Source: Saccharothrix espanaensis DSM 44229 (GTDB taxonomy: Bacteria; Actinomycetota; Actinomycetes; Mycobacteriales; Pseudonocardiaceae). Taken from it: a DNA stretch of 64,000 bases. Both the position numbers and the translations under genes were made by a program. Below are positions 25,993 through 34,239 of the stretch, piece after piece. Position 1 is the stretch's first letter. The number at the start of each line of letters is the position of its first letter. Location: NCBI RefSeq assembly GCF_000328705.1, contig NC_019673.1, positions 6,572,001-6,636,000 of the forward strand. Reading direction: 5' to 3'. The notes under the pieces are model-generated. The model did no database searches. It was not told where the DNA came from and saw only the letters and a list, made by a program, of their open reading frames with translations.

Positions 25993-27831
25993 ATGACACC
26001 TACCCAGAACGGCCCACCGCGGATCGCGGACCACGGGCTCATCGGAGATCTGCGGACCGCCGCGCTGGTGGCGCTGGACGGCTCCGTCGACTGGTTCTGC
26101 GCTCCCCGCTTCGACTCGCCCTCGCTGTTCGGGGCGCTGCTCGACCCCGATCGCGGCGGGCGCTGCCGCATCCGGCCGGCCGGGTTCCGCGGGCCCGCGC
26201 GGCAGATGTACTTCCCGGACACCGCGGTGCTGGTCACCCGGTTCATGACCGACGAGGGCACCGGGGAGGTGGTCGACTTCATGCCGCCCGGCTCGGAGGA
26301 GGACGGGGTGCGGCGGCTGATCCGGATGGTGCGCTGCGTGCGCGGGACGCTCGACTTCGAGGTGGAGGTCGCGCCCCGGTTCGACTACGGGCGGCAGGAC
26401 CACAGCGTGCACGTCGTGGAGAACGGCGTGGTGTTCGACGGCGGCGACACGCGCCTGGTGCTGCACGTGGTGCGGGAACCGGGCGAGACACCGACGTCCG
26501 ACGTGCGGGCGGACGGGCGGGACGTGCACGCGCACGTGACGCTGCACGCCGGGCAGGTGCGCGGGATCGTGCTGGAGACCGGTGGTTCGGACCGGCCCAG
26601 GCGGGTGCGGGTCGCGGAGGTCGAGCAGGCCTTCCACGACACCGTGCGGTTCTGGCACGGCTGGCTGGGGCACTCGACGTACCGGGGGCGGTGGCGCGAG
26701 GCGGTGGACCGCTCGGCGATCACGCTGAAGCTGCTCACCTACGCGCCGACCGGCGCGATGGTCGCCGCGCCCACCGCCGGCCTGCCCGAGCAGCTCGGCG
26801 GCGAACGCAACTGGGACTACCGCTACACGTGGATCCGGGACGCCTCGTTCGGGGTGTCCGCGTTGCTGCGCCTGGGTTTCGTGGAGGAGGCGGCGGCGTT
26901 CACCAACTGGCTCGGTGAGCGCTACCAGCAGGCCGACGGCGACGACGGGCCGTTGCGGATCATGTACCGGGTCGACGGCTCGCCGGACCTGCCCGAGGAG
27001 GTGCTCGACCACTGGGCCGGCTACCGGGGGTCGCGGCCGGTGCGGATCGGCAACGACGCGGGCGGGCAGCTCCAGCTCGACATCTACGGCGAGCTGCTCG
27101 ACGGCCTGCACCACGCGCACCGCAACGGTCTGCGCATCGGCCGGCGCGGCTGGCAGGCGCTGACCTCGGTGGTGGACTGGCTGTCGGACAACTGGGACCG
27201 GCCCGACGAGGGCATCTGGGAGACCCGGGACGGCCGGGCGGACTTCACCTACGGGCGGGCGATGAGCTGGGTCGCGTTCGACCGGGCGCTGCGCCTGGCG
27301 CAGGAGCAGAGCCTGCCCGCGCCGGTCGCCCGGTGGCGCGCCGAGCGCGACCGCGTCCACCAGCAGGTGTGGTCGCGCGGCTGGGACCCGCGCCGGCGGG
27401 CGCTGGTGCAGCGGTACGGCTCGGACGTGCTCGACTCGTCGCTGCTCCGGTTGGCGCAGGTGGGTTTCGTCGCGCCGCGCGACCCGATGTGGCTGGACAC
27501 GCTGGCCGCCGTCGAGCGCGACCTGGTGGTGGACAGCCTGGTGCTGCGCTACGACCCGAGCGCCTCGCCGGACGGCCTGCGCGGCGACGAGGGCACGTTC
27601 TCCTTGTGCACCTTCAACTACGTCGACGCGCTGGCGCGGGCGGGCCGGACCGGGCAGGCGCGGCTGGTGTTCGAGAAGATGCTGACCTACGCCAACCACG
27701 TCGGCCTGTTCGCGGAGGAGATCGGGCCGACCGGCGGGCAGCTGGGCAACTTCCCCCAGGCGTTCACCCACCTCGGGCTGATCGACGCGGCCGTCACCCT
27801 GGACGACGCCCTGGACCGCACCGGGTCGTGA
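25993..27831 (+). CDS. GH15 family glucan hydrolase (glucoamylase/trehalase type)
   Basis: 612 residues. The N-terminal beta domain starts PPRIADHGLIGDLRTAALVAL and SVDWFCAPRFDSPSLFGALL, and the (alpha/alpha)6 barrel carries the GERNWDYRYTWIRDASF signature. Candidate catalytic glutamates are in DEGIWETRDG and FAEEIGPTGGQLGNFPQAFTH. No signal peptide, so it acts inside the cell, probably on alpha-glucan or trehalose. Start ATG 25993; the ribosome site is poor. It converges with the DivIVA-like gene, six bases apart. In actinobacteria such enzymes are often co-regulated with stress proteins of the DUF1269 kind found nearby. Confidence 0.88.
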   Translation: MTPTQNGPPRIADHGLIGDLRTAALVALDGSVDWFCAPRFDSPSLFGALLDPDRGGRCRIRPAGFRGPARQMYFPDTAVLVTRFMTDEGTGEVVDFMPPGSEEDGVRRLIRMVRCVRGTLDFEVEVAPRFDYGRQDHSVHVVENGVVFDGGDTRLVLHVVREPGETPTSDVRADGRDVHAHVTLHAGQVRGIVLETGGSDRPRRVRVAEVEQAFHDTVRFWHGWLGHSTYRGRWREAVDRSAITLKLLTYAPTGAMVAAPTAGLPEQLGGERNWDYRYTWIRDASFGVSALLRLGFVEEAAAFTNWLGERYQQADGDDGPLRIMYRVDGSPDLPEEVLDHWAGYRGSRPVRIGNDAGGQLQLDIYGELLDGLHHAHRNGLRIGRRGWQALTSVVDWLSDNWDRPDEGIWETRDGRADFTYGRAMSWVAFDRALRLAQEQSLPAPVARWRAERDRVHQQVWSRGWDPRRRALVQRYGSDVLDSSLLRLAQVGFVAPRDPMWLDTLAAVERDLVVDSLVLRYDPSASPDGLRGDEGTFSLCTFNYVDALARAGRTGQARLVFEKMLTYANHVGLFAEEIGPTGGQLGNFPQAFTHLGLIDAAVTLDDALDRTGS

Positions 27832-27837
27832 CCGGGG

Positions 27838-28752
27838 TCAGGACGGCAGGGCGCGGGCGGTGTCCGCCGGCGTCCGGGGGCGCGGGGCCACCGGCCCGGC
27901 CACGGCCGCCGCGGCGGACAGCACGTCCTGGACGGCGCGGAGTTCGGCGAGGACCCGGTCGCGGTAGGTGCGCAGGGCGGACACCTGCTCGGCGGCCTCC
28001 CGCACCGCGCGGGCGGCCTGCGCCATCGCGGCGTCGCGCTGCCCGATCGCGCGCCGCACCACCTCGGCGGCTTTCGCCGCGGCCACCGCGTCCCGCTCCG
28101 CGGCCAGGACCGCGGTGGCCGACTCCTGGTCGGCCACCCGCCGCAGCGCCTCCGCGCGGCGCACCGACATGGCCGCGGTGAAGTCCGCCTCGATCCGATC
28201 ACGCTGCTGCCGGGCGCACTCGTCCAGCTCGCGCCGCCGCCGTTCGGCGTGCAGCGTCACCGACGTCAGGTGCGCCACCGTGTTCTCCACCAGCTCCCGG
28301 TGCTCGCGCTCCATGGCCCGACGGCGCGCGTCCAGCTCACCGAGCAGCCACTGGTGCCGGCGCGCCAGCCGGCCACCGGCGGCCGCCGCCTGCGCCCAGC
28401 TCTGCTCGGCCGCCGCCCGTGCCTGGGTGGTGATCTGGTCGGCTTCCTCGTGCGCCAGTTCCACGACGCGGCGCGCGAGGTCGCCGGCGGCGTCGACCGA
28501 CAGCGGGCGGCGGCACATCCGGTCCACCCGCGTGCGCAGCCGGCGGTTCTCGGCCCGTGCCGCCTCCAGGTGCCGGCGCAGCCGTTCCGCCTGGACCAAC
28601 GCGGCGTCGCGGTCGGCGGCGGTGGTCCGCAGCTCGAACTCGGCGTCGTGCACGTAGTGCCGCACCTGGTCGCGACGGAAGCCCCACAGGGACGCGTCGA
28701 ACCCGATCGCCAGCGGCACCAGCTCGTCCGGCTGTCCACTGTGGATCGTCAT
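27838..28752 (-). CDS. DivIVA-domain coiled-coil protein
   Basis: 304 residues, almost entirely helical. The first 50 residues (SLWGFRRDQVRHYVHDAEFE) resemble the membrane-binding DivIVA N-domain, then heptad-rich Ala/Glu/Arg sequence runs to about residue 280 and is followed by a short Pro-rich end. Proteins of this type organise polar growth or cytoskeletal scaffolds in mycelial actinomycetes. The start ATG 28752 has GAGGAGG upstream. It is not the essential DivIVA itself (no cell-division neighbours), but a paralogue in a stress-like region. Divergent from the DUF1269 gene with two CACCCGG dyads between. Confidence 0.72.
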   Translation of the reverse strand: MTIHSGQPDELVPLAIGFDASLWGFRRDQVRHYVHDAEFELRTTAADRDAALVQAERLRRHLEAARAENRRLRTRVDRMCRRPLSVDAAGDLARRVVELAHEEADQITTQARAAAEQSWAQAAAAGGRLARRHQWLLGELDARRRAMEREHRELVENTVAHLTSVTLHAERRRRELDECARQQRDRIEADFTAAMSVRRAEALRRVADQESATAVLAAERDAVAAAKAAEVVRRAIGQRDAAMAQAARAVREAAEQVSALRTYRDRVLAELRAVQDVLSAAAAVAGPVAPRPRTPADTARALPS

Positions 28753-28809
28753 GGTGGCCTCCTCGTCGCCTCGGGGCTCCAGCATGGCCGGCCGGGCGGG
28801 GCCGGGTCG

Positions 28810-28866
28810 TCACCCGGTGCAGGTGATCCGACCCCGGGGATTCCACCCGGAGCGGGCGATGCCCCG
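28810..28866. promoter_or_regulatory. Tandem CACCCGG dyads upstream of DUF1269 gene
   Basis: Two copies 33 bp apart: TCACCCGGTGCAGGTGATCC at 28810-28829, which is a perfect TCACC-N7-GGTGA dyad, and CCACCCGGAGCGGGCGATGC at 28843-28862. They sit about 55 and 90 bp upstream of the DUF1269 start and in front of the divergent DivIVA-like gene. The same pattern appears at 25781 and 31036. Confidence 0.55.
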
Positions 28867-28917
28867 CCGGGCCGCCGGCGGACAAGCTGGTGGCACCCAA
28901 CGGGCGAGGAGGAGCGA

Positions 28918-29415
28918 ATGGCGACGTTGACCGTGTGGAAGTTCGACACCGCGGAAGGTGCCCGCAAGGCGCTGGCGCTGCTGGAGTCGCTGGCCAAGCA
29001 GGAACTGATCACCATCCAGGACGCGGCCTACGTGTACTGGGAGGACGGCGCGAAGCGGCCGAAGACCAAGGAGGTCGGCCGGTTCACCGGGGCGGGCGCG
29101 CTGGGCGGCGCGTTCTGGGGCCTGCTGTTCGGGCTGCTGTTCCTGGTGCCGCTGCTCGGCGCGGCCGTCGGCGCCGGGATCGGGGCGGCGGCCGGGTCGC
29201 TGGCCAAGGTCGGCATCGACGACGACTTCGTCCGCCGGGTGCGGGAGAAGGTCTCGCCGGGCACGTCCGCGCTGTTCGTGCTGTCCACCGGCGCGGTGGT
29301 CGACCGGGTGCTCGCCGAGTTCCGCGGCACCGGGGCGGAGCTGATCAGCACGAACCTCTCCGGCGACCAGGAAGAGCTGCTGCGGGAGGCGTTCGTCGAC
29401 ACGTCGGGTCGGTAG
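28918..29415 (+). CDS. DUF1269 family membrane-associated protein
   Basis: 165 residues. N-terminal ferredoxin-like part (TLTVWKFDTAEGARKALALL, DAAYVYWEDG), a glycine-rich double hydrophobic segment in the middle (GALGGAFWGLLFGLLFLVPLL, GAAVGAGIGAAAGSLAK), then SPGTSALFVLSTGAVVDRVL, all standard for DUF1269. Function is unknown; members are induced under stress or low oxygen in several actinobacteria. The start ATG has GAGGAGGAG upstream. A terminator follows. Tandem dyads in the promoter suggest regulated expression. Confidence 0.88.
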   Translation: MATLTVWKFDTAEGARKALALLESLAKQELITIQDAAYVYWEDGAKRPKTKEVGRFTGAGALGGAFWGLLFGLLFLVPLLGAAVGAGIGAAAGSLAKVGIDDDFVRRVREKVSPGTSALFVLSTGAVVDRVLAEFRGTGAELISTNLSGDQEELLREAFVDTSGR

Positions 29416-29416
29416 C

Positions 29417-29450
29417 CGGCGGACGACGTCTCCACCGGGCGGTGGTCGTG
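29417..29450 (+). repeat. Copy of a 33-bp segment also found at 31250-31283
   Basis: The bases directly after the DUF1269 stop match the first codons of the K+ channel gene at 31250-31283, with about four differences in 33. In frame, both read V-x-GGRRLHRAV-x-V. It looks like a fossil of a channel-gene start left downstream of the DUF1269 gene, or the trace of a recombination. Confidence 0.5.
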
Positions 29451-29480
29451 TTACGCACCCGCGGCCACCACTCTGGTCCC

Positions 29481-29519
29481 CCGCCGCCCGTGTTCCCCTC
29501 GTGGGAGCACGGGCGGCGG
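29481..29519. terminator. Terminator hairpin after DUF1269 gene
   Basis: A perfect 12-bp stem, CCGCCGCCCGTG at 29481-29492 and CACGGGCGGCGG at 29508-29519, with a 15-base loop, between the converging DUF1269 and MFS genes. Confidence 0.8.
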
Positions 29520-29568
29520 TCTGCCCGCTCACCTCAGCCAGGCCAAGCTCACCGCAGGCGGGCCGCGC

Positions 29569-30972
29569 TCACCGCCGCCGGGGCACCAGGGCCGCGACCA
29601 CCAGCCCCAGCACGGCGAAGCCGGCCAGCACGACCAGCGCCGCCGCGAACGGCCCGCCGCCCGGTGCCGCGGCACCCGCCAGGACCGACCCGGCCAGCGC
29701 GGTGCCCAGCGACGAACCCAGGTTCGACACCGCCCGCGAGACACCGGAGATGTCGCCCTGCAACTCGTCCGGCCACGCCGACTGCACCAGGTTCACCGAC
29801 GCGGTCAGCATCGTGCCGATCCCCGCTCCCAGCAGGAACAGCCCCGGCGCGAACACCAGCGCCGCCGAGTCGTCCCGGACCAGCGCGAGCAGCAGCCCCA
29901 ACCCCGCCGCGCTCGCCGCGAAACCGGCGATCACCAGTCGGCGGGCCGGGTTGCGGCGCGCCATCCGTGCCGCCACACCGGACGCCGCCAGCACGCCGAC
30001 CGTCGCGGGCAGCAGCACCAGCCCGGTGTGCACCGCGCTGAAGCCGCGTTCCTGTTGCAGGTAGACCGAAACCACGAAGAACGCGCCCTGCATCACCAGC
30101 CACTGCACGGTCTGCGTGCCCAGCCCCAGGTTCGACGTGCGGTCGCGGAACAGGCTCGGCGAGCACAACGGCTCGCGCGCGACCCGGATGTGCCGGAAGA
30201 ACCCGTACAGCACCAAGGCCCCGATCCCGACGAACACCCACACCGGCGACAGCCCGCCGGCGGGCAGCAGCACCACCTCGCCGATCGTGAAGTCCTCGCG
30301 TGCCACGCCCCAGCCGTAGGTTCCCGTCCGCAGCACGCCGAACACCACGAAGAACAGCCCCGCGCCGGACAGCACCGCGCCCCACAGGTCGAACCCGGGG
30401 CGGGGCCGCGGCCGTGGCCGGTCCACGATGTGCCGGGCCGCCACGATCACCCACACCACGATCGCGACTTGGAGCAGGAACGACGCCCGCCACCCCAGCC
30501 AGCTGGTGACCAGGCCGCCGAGCAGCGGCCCGGCCGCCGCGCCGAGCGCGCCCGCCCCGCTGACCACCCCGAAGTTCCGGGCGCGCACGACGGGATCGGC
30601 GAACGACACCGTCACCAGGATGTAGATCGGCGGGATCATCAGGGCCGAGCCGACGCCCTCCAGCAGCGAGTAGCCGACCAGCAGCAGCCCCGGGCCGGGC
30701 GCGAACGCGGCGAGCAGCGCGCCCGTGCCGTACACCACCAGCCCGATCAGGAAGCACCGCTTGCGGCCCCAGATGTCGGTTAGCTTGCTGCCCGGCACCA
30801 TCAGCGCCGCCATGGTCAGGGTGAACAGGGTGATCGTCGTCTGGACCCCGATGACCGTGGTGCCCAGGTCGTGGGCTATCGCGCTGATGGCGACGTTCAT
30901 CGTGGTCGCCGCGTAGCTCGCGACGAACTGGGCCAACGCCAACGGCAACACCATCGCGCCGCGCGTCCTCAT
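29569..30972 (-). CDS. MFS drug exporter, DHA2-type
   Basis: 467 residues with about 14 hydrophobic helices. Marks of the family are seen: MNVAISAIAHDL after helix 1, GSKLTDIWGRKRCF between helices 2 and 3, and GPLLGGLVTSWLGWRASFLLQ (motif C region) in helix 5. It exports hydrophobic compounds with proton antiport. Start ATG 30972 has GAGGGGG upstream. It is divergent from the small peptide/K+ channel operon and shares the dyad-bearing promoter region. No TetR or MarR gene is adjacent, so regulation may come from whatever binds the dyads. Confidence 0.9.
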   Translation of the reverse strand: MRTRGAMVLPLALAQFVASYAATTMNVAISAIAHDLGTTVIGVQTTITLFTLTMAALMVPGSKLTDIWGRKRCFLIGLVVYGTGALLAAFAPGPGLLLVGYSLLEGVGSALMIPPIYILVTVSFADPVVRARNFGVVSGAGALGAAAGPLLGGLVTSWLGWRASFLLQVAIVVWVIVAARHIVDRPRPRPRPGFDLWGAVLSGAGLFFVVFGVLRTGTYGWGVAREDFTIGEVVLLPAGGLSPVWVFVGIGALVLYGFFRHIRVAREPLCSPSLFRDRTSNLGLGTQTVQWLVMQGAFFVVSVYLQQERGFSAVHTGLVLLPATVGVLAASGVAARMARRNPARRLVIAGFAASAAGLGLLLALVRDDSAALVFAPGLFLLGAGIGTMLTASVNLVQSAWPDELQGDISGVSRAVSNLGSSLGTALAGSVLAGAAAPGGGPFAAALVVLAGFAVLGLVVAALVPRRR

Positions 30973-31035
30973 AGTTGCCCCCTCGGCAGCCGGAAACGTG
31001 GCGACCAGCGTGCGGCGGCCGGGCTCGCGCCCACC

Positions 31036-31108
31036 TCACCCGGCGTGGATGACCCCGGACCCGCCGCCCGGCGCGCGCGACCCCACCCGGTGCGGGCGAA
31101 GACCCGAC
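31036..31108. promoter_or_regulatory. CACCCGG dyads between MFS and channel operon
   Basis: TCACCCGGCGTGGATGACCC at 31036-31055 and CCACCCGGTGCGGGCGAAGA at 31083-31102, 47 bp apart, in the divergent promoter region. They match the copies at 28810 and 28843 closely, and the copies in the 25781-25966 block more loosely. Confidence 0.55.
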
Positions 31109-31159
31109 CCGCGCTCGACGGCCACGATTCGTTGGCACGCAAAGAACTGGGAGGACCCG

Positions 31160-31249
31160 ATGACGACTTCGACGCGGCAGCCCGACGCCTGGTACGGGGC
31201 ACCGGCGCGGCTGCCGGTGGAGGCGCGCGCCGACCCGCAGCGGCGGTGA
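31160..31249 (+). CDS. 29-residue peptide translationally coupled to the K+ channel
   Basis: A short frame with a strong ribosome site (GGGAGGA, 31150-31156) starting MTTSTRQPDAWYGAPARLPV and ending RADPQRR at a TGA that overlaps the GTG start of the channel gene (GTGA). It has no hydrophobic segment and no similarity I recognise. The good ribosome site and the coupling argue that it is translated, either as a leader that controls the channel or as a small partner protein. It is too short for codon bias to be decisive. Confidence 0.55.
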   Translation: MTTSTRQPDAWYGAPARLPVEARADPQRR

Positions 31250-31755
31250 CCGGCGGGCGACGCCTCCACCGGGCGGTGACCGTGGTCCGACCCCTCGTCA
31301 CGGTCACCGCCCTGGTCTTCGGCTACCACCTGCTGCCCACCGACCCCCGGATCGGTGGACGGCCGGGGGTGTGGCTGGCCGTCGGGATGGTCGCGGTGGT
31401 GGCCGTGCTGGCGGCCGAGGTGCGCGCCATCGTCCGCTCGCCGCGCCCGCTGTGGCAGGGCGTGCAGGCCATGGCGCTGGTGTTCCCCTTGTTCCTGCTG
31501 GTTTTCGCCTACGCCTACGTGGTGCTCACGCACGCCGACCCGAGCGGGTTCGGCACCGCGTTGAGCCACACCGACGCCCTCTACTTCACCGTGACCGTGT
31601 TCGCGACGGTCGGGTTCGGCGACATCGTGCCGGTGTCCGAGGGCGCGCGTGCACTGGTCACCGTGCAGATGGTCGGCGACCTTTTGTTGCTCGGCGGTGC
31701 GCTGCGCCTCGTGCTGACCGCCGTGCAGCGGCGCAAGACCGAAGTGGACGGATGA
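31246..31755 (+). CDS. Potassium channel protein
   Basis: 169 residues. Four hydrophobic helices, of which the last two enclose the pore loop with the K+ selectivity filter TVGFGD in TVTVFATVGFGDIVPVSEGA. The helices are VTVTALVFGYHLL, WLAVGMVAVVAVLAAEV, MALVFPLFLLVFAYAYVVL and LVTVQMVGDLLLLGGALRLVL. No RCK regulatory domain. The start GTG overlaps the stop of the preceding 29-residue peptide; it would let K+ move across the membrane as a tetramer. The M20-like gene follows 50 bp downstream on the same strand. Confidence 0.85.
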   Translation: MTGGRRLHRAVTVVRPLVTVTALVFGYHLLPTDPRIGGRPGVWLAVGMVAVVAVLAAEVRAIVRSPRPLWQGVQAMALVFPLFLLVFAYAYVVLTHADPSGFGTALSHTDALYFTVTVFATVGFGDIVPVSEGARALVTVQMVGDLLLLGGALRLVLTAVQRRKTEVDG

Positions 31756-31805
31756 AAACCCCTTGTCCCGCCTACCCGCCTACCCGCCTATCTGAGGATG
31801 TGCCG

Positions 31806-33107
31806 ATGCCCTTGCGCGACCGCATCGCGGGCCTGATGCCACGGGCCCGCGACGACCTGTCCGAACTGGTGGCGTTCGGGCCCGATCACGCGCCAGGTTC
31901 GCGCAACACGGCCCGCTGGGTGCTCAACCGGTTCCTGGAACTGGGTTTCCGCGACAGCCGGGTGGAGGACCTGCCCGACGGGAGCCAGGCCGTGGTCGGC
32001 TCGCGGCCCGCCGGCCCGGACGCGCCGACCGTGCTGCTGCACGCCGACCACGCCGTGGCGGCCGTGCCGGACGACGCGGTGTGGCGCACGCCGCCGTTCC
32101 GGCTGACCGAGGTGCACGGGCGCTGGTACGGCCGCGGGGCCGCCGGCGGCAGGGGCAACATCCTCATGCACCTCACGGCGTTGCGGGCGTTGGGCGAAGA
32201 CCTGCCGGTGCACCTCAAGGTCGTGGTGGGCGGTGCGGGCTTGGCGAAGTTCGTGCCGGAGCACCCGGACCTGTTCCGCGCCGACGCGGTCCTGGTCGGG
32301 GTCGACGGGAACGCCGGCGTCGGGCGGCCCGCCGTGACGGTGAGCCTGCGCGGTGTGGTGGAGCTGGTGGTGAGCGTGCGGGCGCTGGCCGAGGGACGGC
32401 GGGCCGGCGCGTTCAGCGGTGCCGCACCGGACGCGCTGGCCGCGCTGGTGTCGATGCTGGCGTCACTGCGCGACGCGCGCGGCGAGACGACCGTGCACGG
32501 CCTGCCGCACAACCAGGTCTGGCTCGGCGAGCCGTACCCGGCGGACCGGTTCCGGCTGGACGCGGCCGTGCCGGAGGGGGTGGACCTGCTCGGCGACGGC
32601 CTGGTCGCGGACGCGCTGTGGGCCCGGCCCGCGTTGACGGTGCTCGGCATCGACTGCCCCGCCGACGACACCGCGATCGCCCCGGCGGCCACCGCCCACC
32701 TGGCGCTCCACGTGCCACCCGGCCTTGACGCGGAACTGGCCCACACGGCGTTGGTCGACCACCTGCACGACGTGGCACCGTGGGGCGTCCGGGTCACAAC
32801 CCGCACCCGCCGCGTCGACCGACCGTACAGGTCCACTGTGGACGGATCTGCCCACCGGACGGTGGCGGCGGCGATGCGCGAGGTCTACGGAACGCCGATG
32901 ACCACTTCGGGCCAAGGCGACCCGCTACCGCTGTGCACCACCTTGACCGCGGTGCACCCCGACGCGGAACTGGTCCTGCTCGGTGTCGGCGAACCGTCCT
33001 CCCGGGTCCACGCCCCCAACGAAAGCCTCGACCCCGGCGAACTCGCCGCGATGTCCCAGGTAGAAGCCCGCTTCCTGCAACGCTTCGCCCGCGACGGCCC
33101 GCGCTGA
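31806..33107 (+). CDS. M20-family peptidase homologue lacking key catalytic residues
   Basis: 433 residues, normal M20 length and layout. The first metal-ligand motif survives (HAD at 79-81 in VLLHADHAVA) and HAPNE is present near the end. However, the bridging aspartate of the usual GRGA-x-DDKG is lost (GAAGGRG at 111-117), and the glutamate pair of the usual FEGEEE is replaced by VVVGGAGLAKF (139-149). Such a protein should not bind two zinc ions or cleave peptides in the normal way; it may be a pseudoenzyme or bind peptides. ATG 31806 has GAGG upstream. It is downstream of the K+ channel and converges with the P1 peptidase. Confidence 0.8.
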   Translation: MPLRDRIAGLMPRARDDLSELVAFGPDHAPGSRNTARWVLNRFLELGFRDSRVEDLPDGSQAVVGSRPAGPDAPTVLLHADHAVAAVPDDAVWRTPPFRLTEVHGRWYGRGAAGGRGNILMHLTALRALGEDLPVHLKVVVGGAGLAKFVPEHPDLFRADAVLVGVDGNAGVGRPAVTVSLRGVVELVVSVRALAEGRRAGAFSGAAPDALAALVSMLASLRDARGETTVHGLPHNQVWLGEPYPADRFRLDAAVPEGVDLLGDGLVADALWARPALTVLGIDCPADDTAIAPAATAHLALHVPPGLDAELAHTALVDHLHDVAPWGVRVTTRTRRVDRPYRSTVDGSAHRTVAAAMREVYGTPMTTSGQGDPLPLCTTLTAVHPDAELVLLGVGEPSSRVHAPNESLDPGELAAMSQVEARFLQRFARDGPR

Positions 33108-33122
33108 GGCTTCCGGCGGTAA

Positions 33123-33154
33123 GGGTCCCGAAGGAACGACGTCCGCCGGGACCC
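33123..33154. terminator. Terminator between M20-like and P1 peptidase genes
   Basis: GGGTCCCG (33123-33130) pairs with CGGGACCC (33147-33154) around a 16-base loop, between converging genes. Confidence 0.6.
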
Positions 33155-33162
33155 CCTGACAC

Positions 33163-34239
33163 CTAGCGCTTCACCAGTTCCGCCACGCGGTCCAGGGGCA
33201 GGCCCGGTGATCGGCGGCCGTCGCGGCCGGTCATGTCGCGGCCTGCCGTCAACGCGTTGAGCACGGCCTCCTCCGTCGCGTACACGACCGCCGTGAACAA
33301 GTCGTCCATCCGGCTCCACGGGATGTTGCGCACCTGGTCGTAGCCCAGGTCGCCCTCCGAGAACGCCGACGGCGTCATCGACGCGGCGTTCCCGGTCGAG
33401 AAGGCCAGGAAGATGTCGCCGGAGAAGTGCGACCCCGTCGTGCCGGTCCGGGCGAGGCCCAGCGGCACCCGTCGGGCCAGGGCCGAGCACTGGCCGGGCA
33501 GCAGCGGCGCGTCCGTGGCGACCACGACGATCACCGAACCCGCGCCGGGCGGGGTCTTCCAGTCGCCGTCCTCGATCGGGTTGTCGTCGGTCAGCGCCTC
33601 CCCCACCGGGACGCCGGCCACCGTCAGCTCGCGCCGGCCACCGAAGTTGGCCTGAAGGAACACGCCCACGGTGTAGGTGTCCTGCTCGTAGCGGACCACG
33701 CGCGAGGACGTGCCGTTGCCGCCCTTGAACGCGTAGCAGTTCATACCCGTGCCGCCGCCGAGCGACCCCTCGGCCACCGGCCCCGGCTTGGCGTCCTCGA
33801 TCGCGGCGACCGCGTGCTCCGGCCGCACGTGCGGGCCGTTGATGTCGTTGAGGTAGCCGTCCCAGGTCTCGGCCACGACCGGGAGCAGCCACTGGGCGGC
33901 CACCTCCGGGTGCTCGCGGGCCGCCCAGTCGATCGCGCCCCGGTGGCACGGGCCGACCGCGTGGGTGTTCGTGATCAGCACCGGCATCCGCAGCTGCCCG
34001 GCCTCGCTGAGCATCGTGGTGCCGGTCATCTCGCCGTTGCCGTTGAGCGAGTACCAGCCCGCCGTGCACGGCACGTTGATCCCCGACCGGCCGCGCGGCA
34101 GGACGGCCGTCACGCCCGTGCGCACCGCGTCGCCTTCGATCAGCGTGGTGTAGCCGACCTCCACGCCGGGCACGTCGGTGATCGCGTTGAGCGGTCCGGT
34201 GTCGCCGAGCAGTCGGATTCCGAGGTCACGCGCGCGCAT
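33163..34239 (-). CDS. P1 family (DmpA/BapA-like) aminopeptidase
   Basis: 358 residues; Ntn-like self-cleaving N-terminal hydrolase. Members remove N-terminal residues, including D-amino acids and beta-alanine, from peptides and amides. Family marks are LNAITDVPGVEVGY, INVPCTAGWYSLNGNGEMTG, EGSLGGGTGMNCYAFKGG and, near residue 273, SHFSGDIFLAFSTGN, where the serine before GD is the expected self-cleavage nucleophile. The ATG directly abuts the stop of the TetR gene (TGAATG), so both are made from one mRNA. The divergent APC permease would bring the substrate in. Confidence 0.9.
   Translation of the reverse strand: MRARDLGIRLLGDTGPLNAITDVPGVEVGYTTLIEGDAVRTGVTAVLPRGRSGINVPCTAGWYSLNGNGEMTGTTMLSEAGQLRMPVLITNTHAVGPCHRGAIDWAAREHPEVAAQWLLPVVAETWDGYLNDINGPHVRPEHAVAAIEDAKPGPVAEGSLGGGTGMNCYAFKGGNGTSSRVVRYEQDTYTVGVFLQANFGGRRELTVAGVPVGEALTDDNPIEDGDWKTPPGAGSVIVVVATDAPLLPGQCSALARRVPLGLARTGTTGSHFSGDIFLAFSTGNAASMTPSAFSEGDLGYDQVRNIPWSRMDDLFTAVVYATEEAVLNALTAGRDMTGRDGRRSPGLPLDRVAELVKR

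Noticed and set aside
30252-30265. Palindrome GCCCGCCGGCGGGC inside the MFS gene
   Set aside because: It resembles the cluster palindrome, but it lies in coding sequence and is explained by Ala/Gly/Pro codons; short CCCGCCGGCGGG runs are common here by composition.
25781-31108. The CACCCGG dyads as DosR boxes
   Set aside because: The neighbouring gene types suggest a dormancy-like regulon, but the dyad does not have the GGGAC...GTCCC arrangement of DosR sites, so a different regulator is proposed instead.
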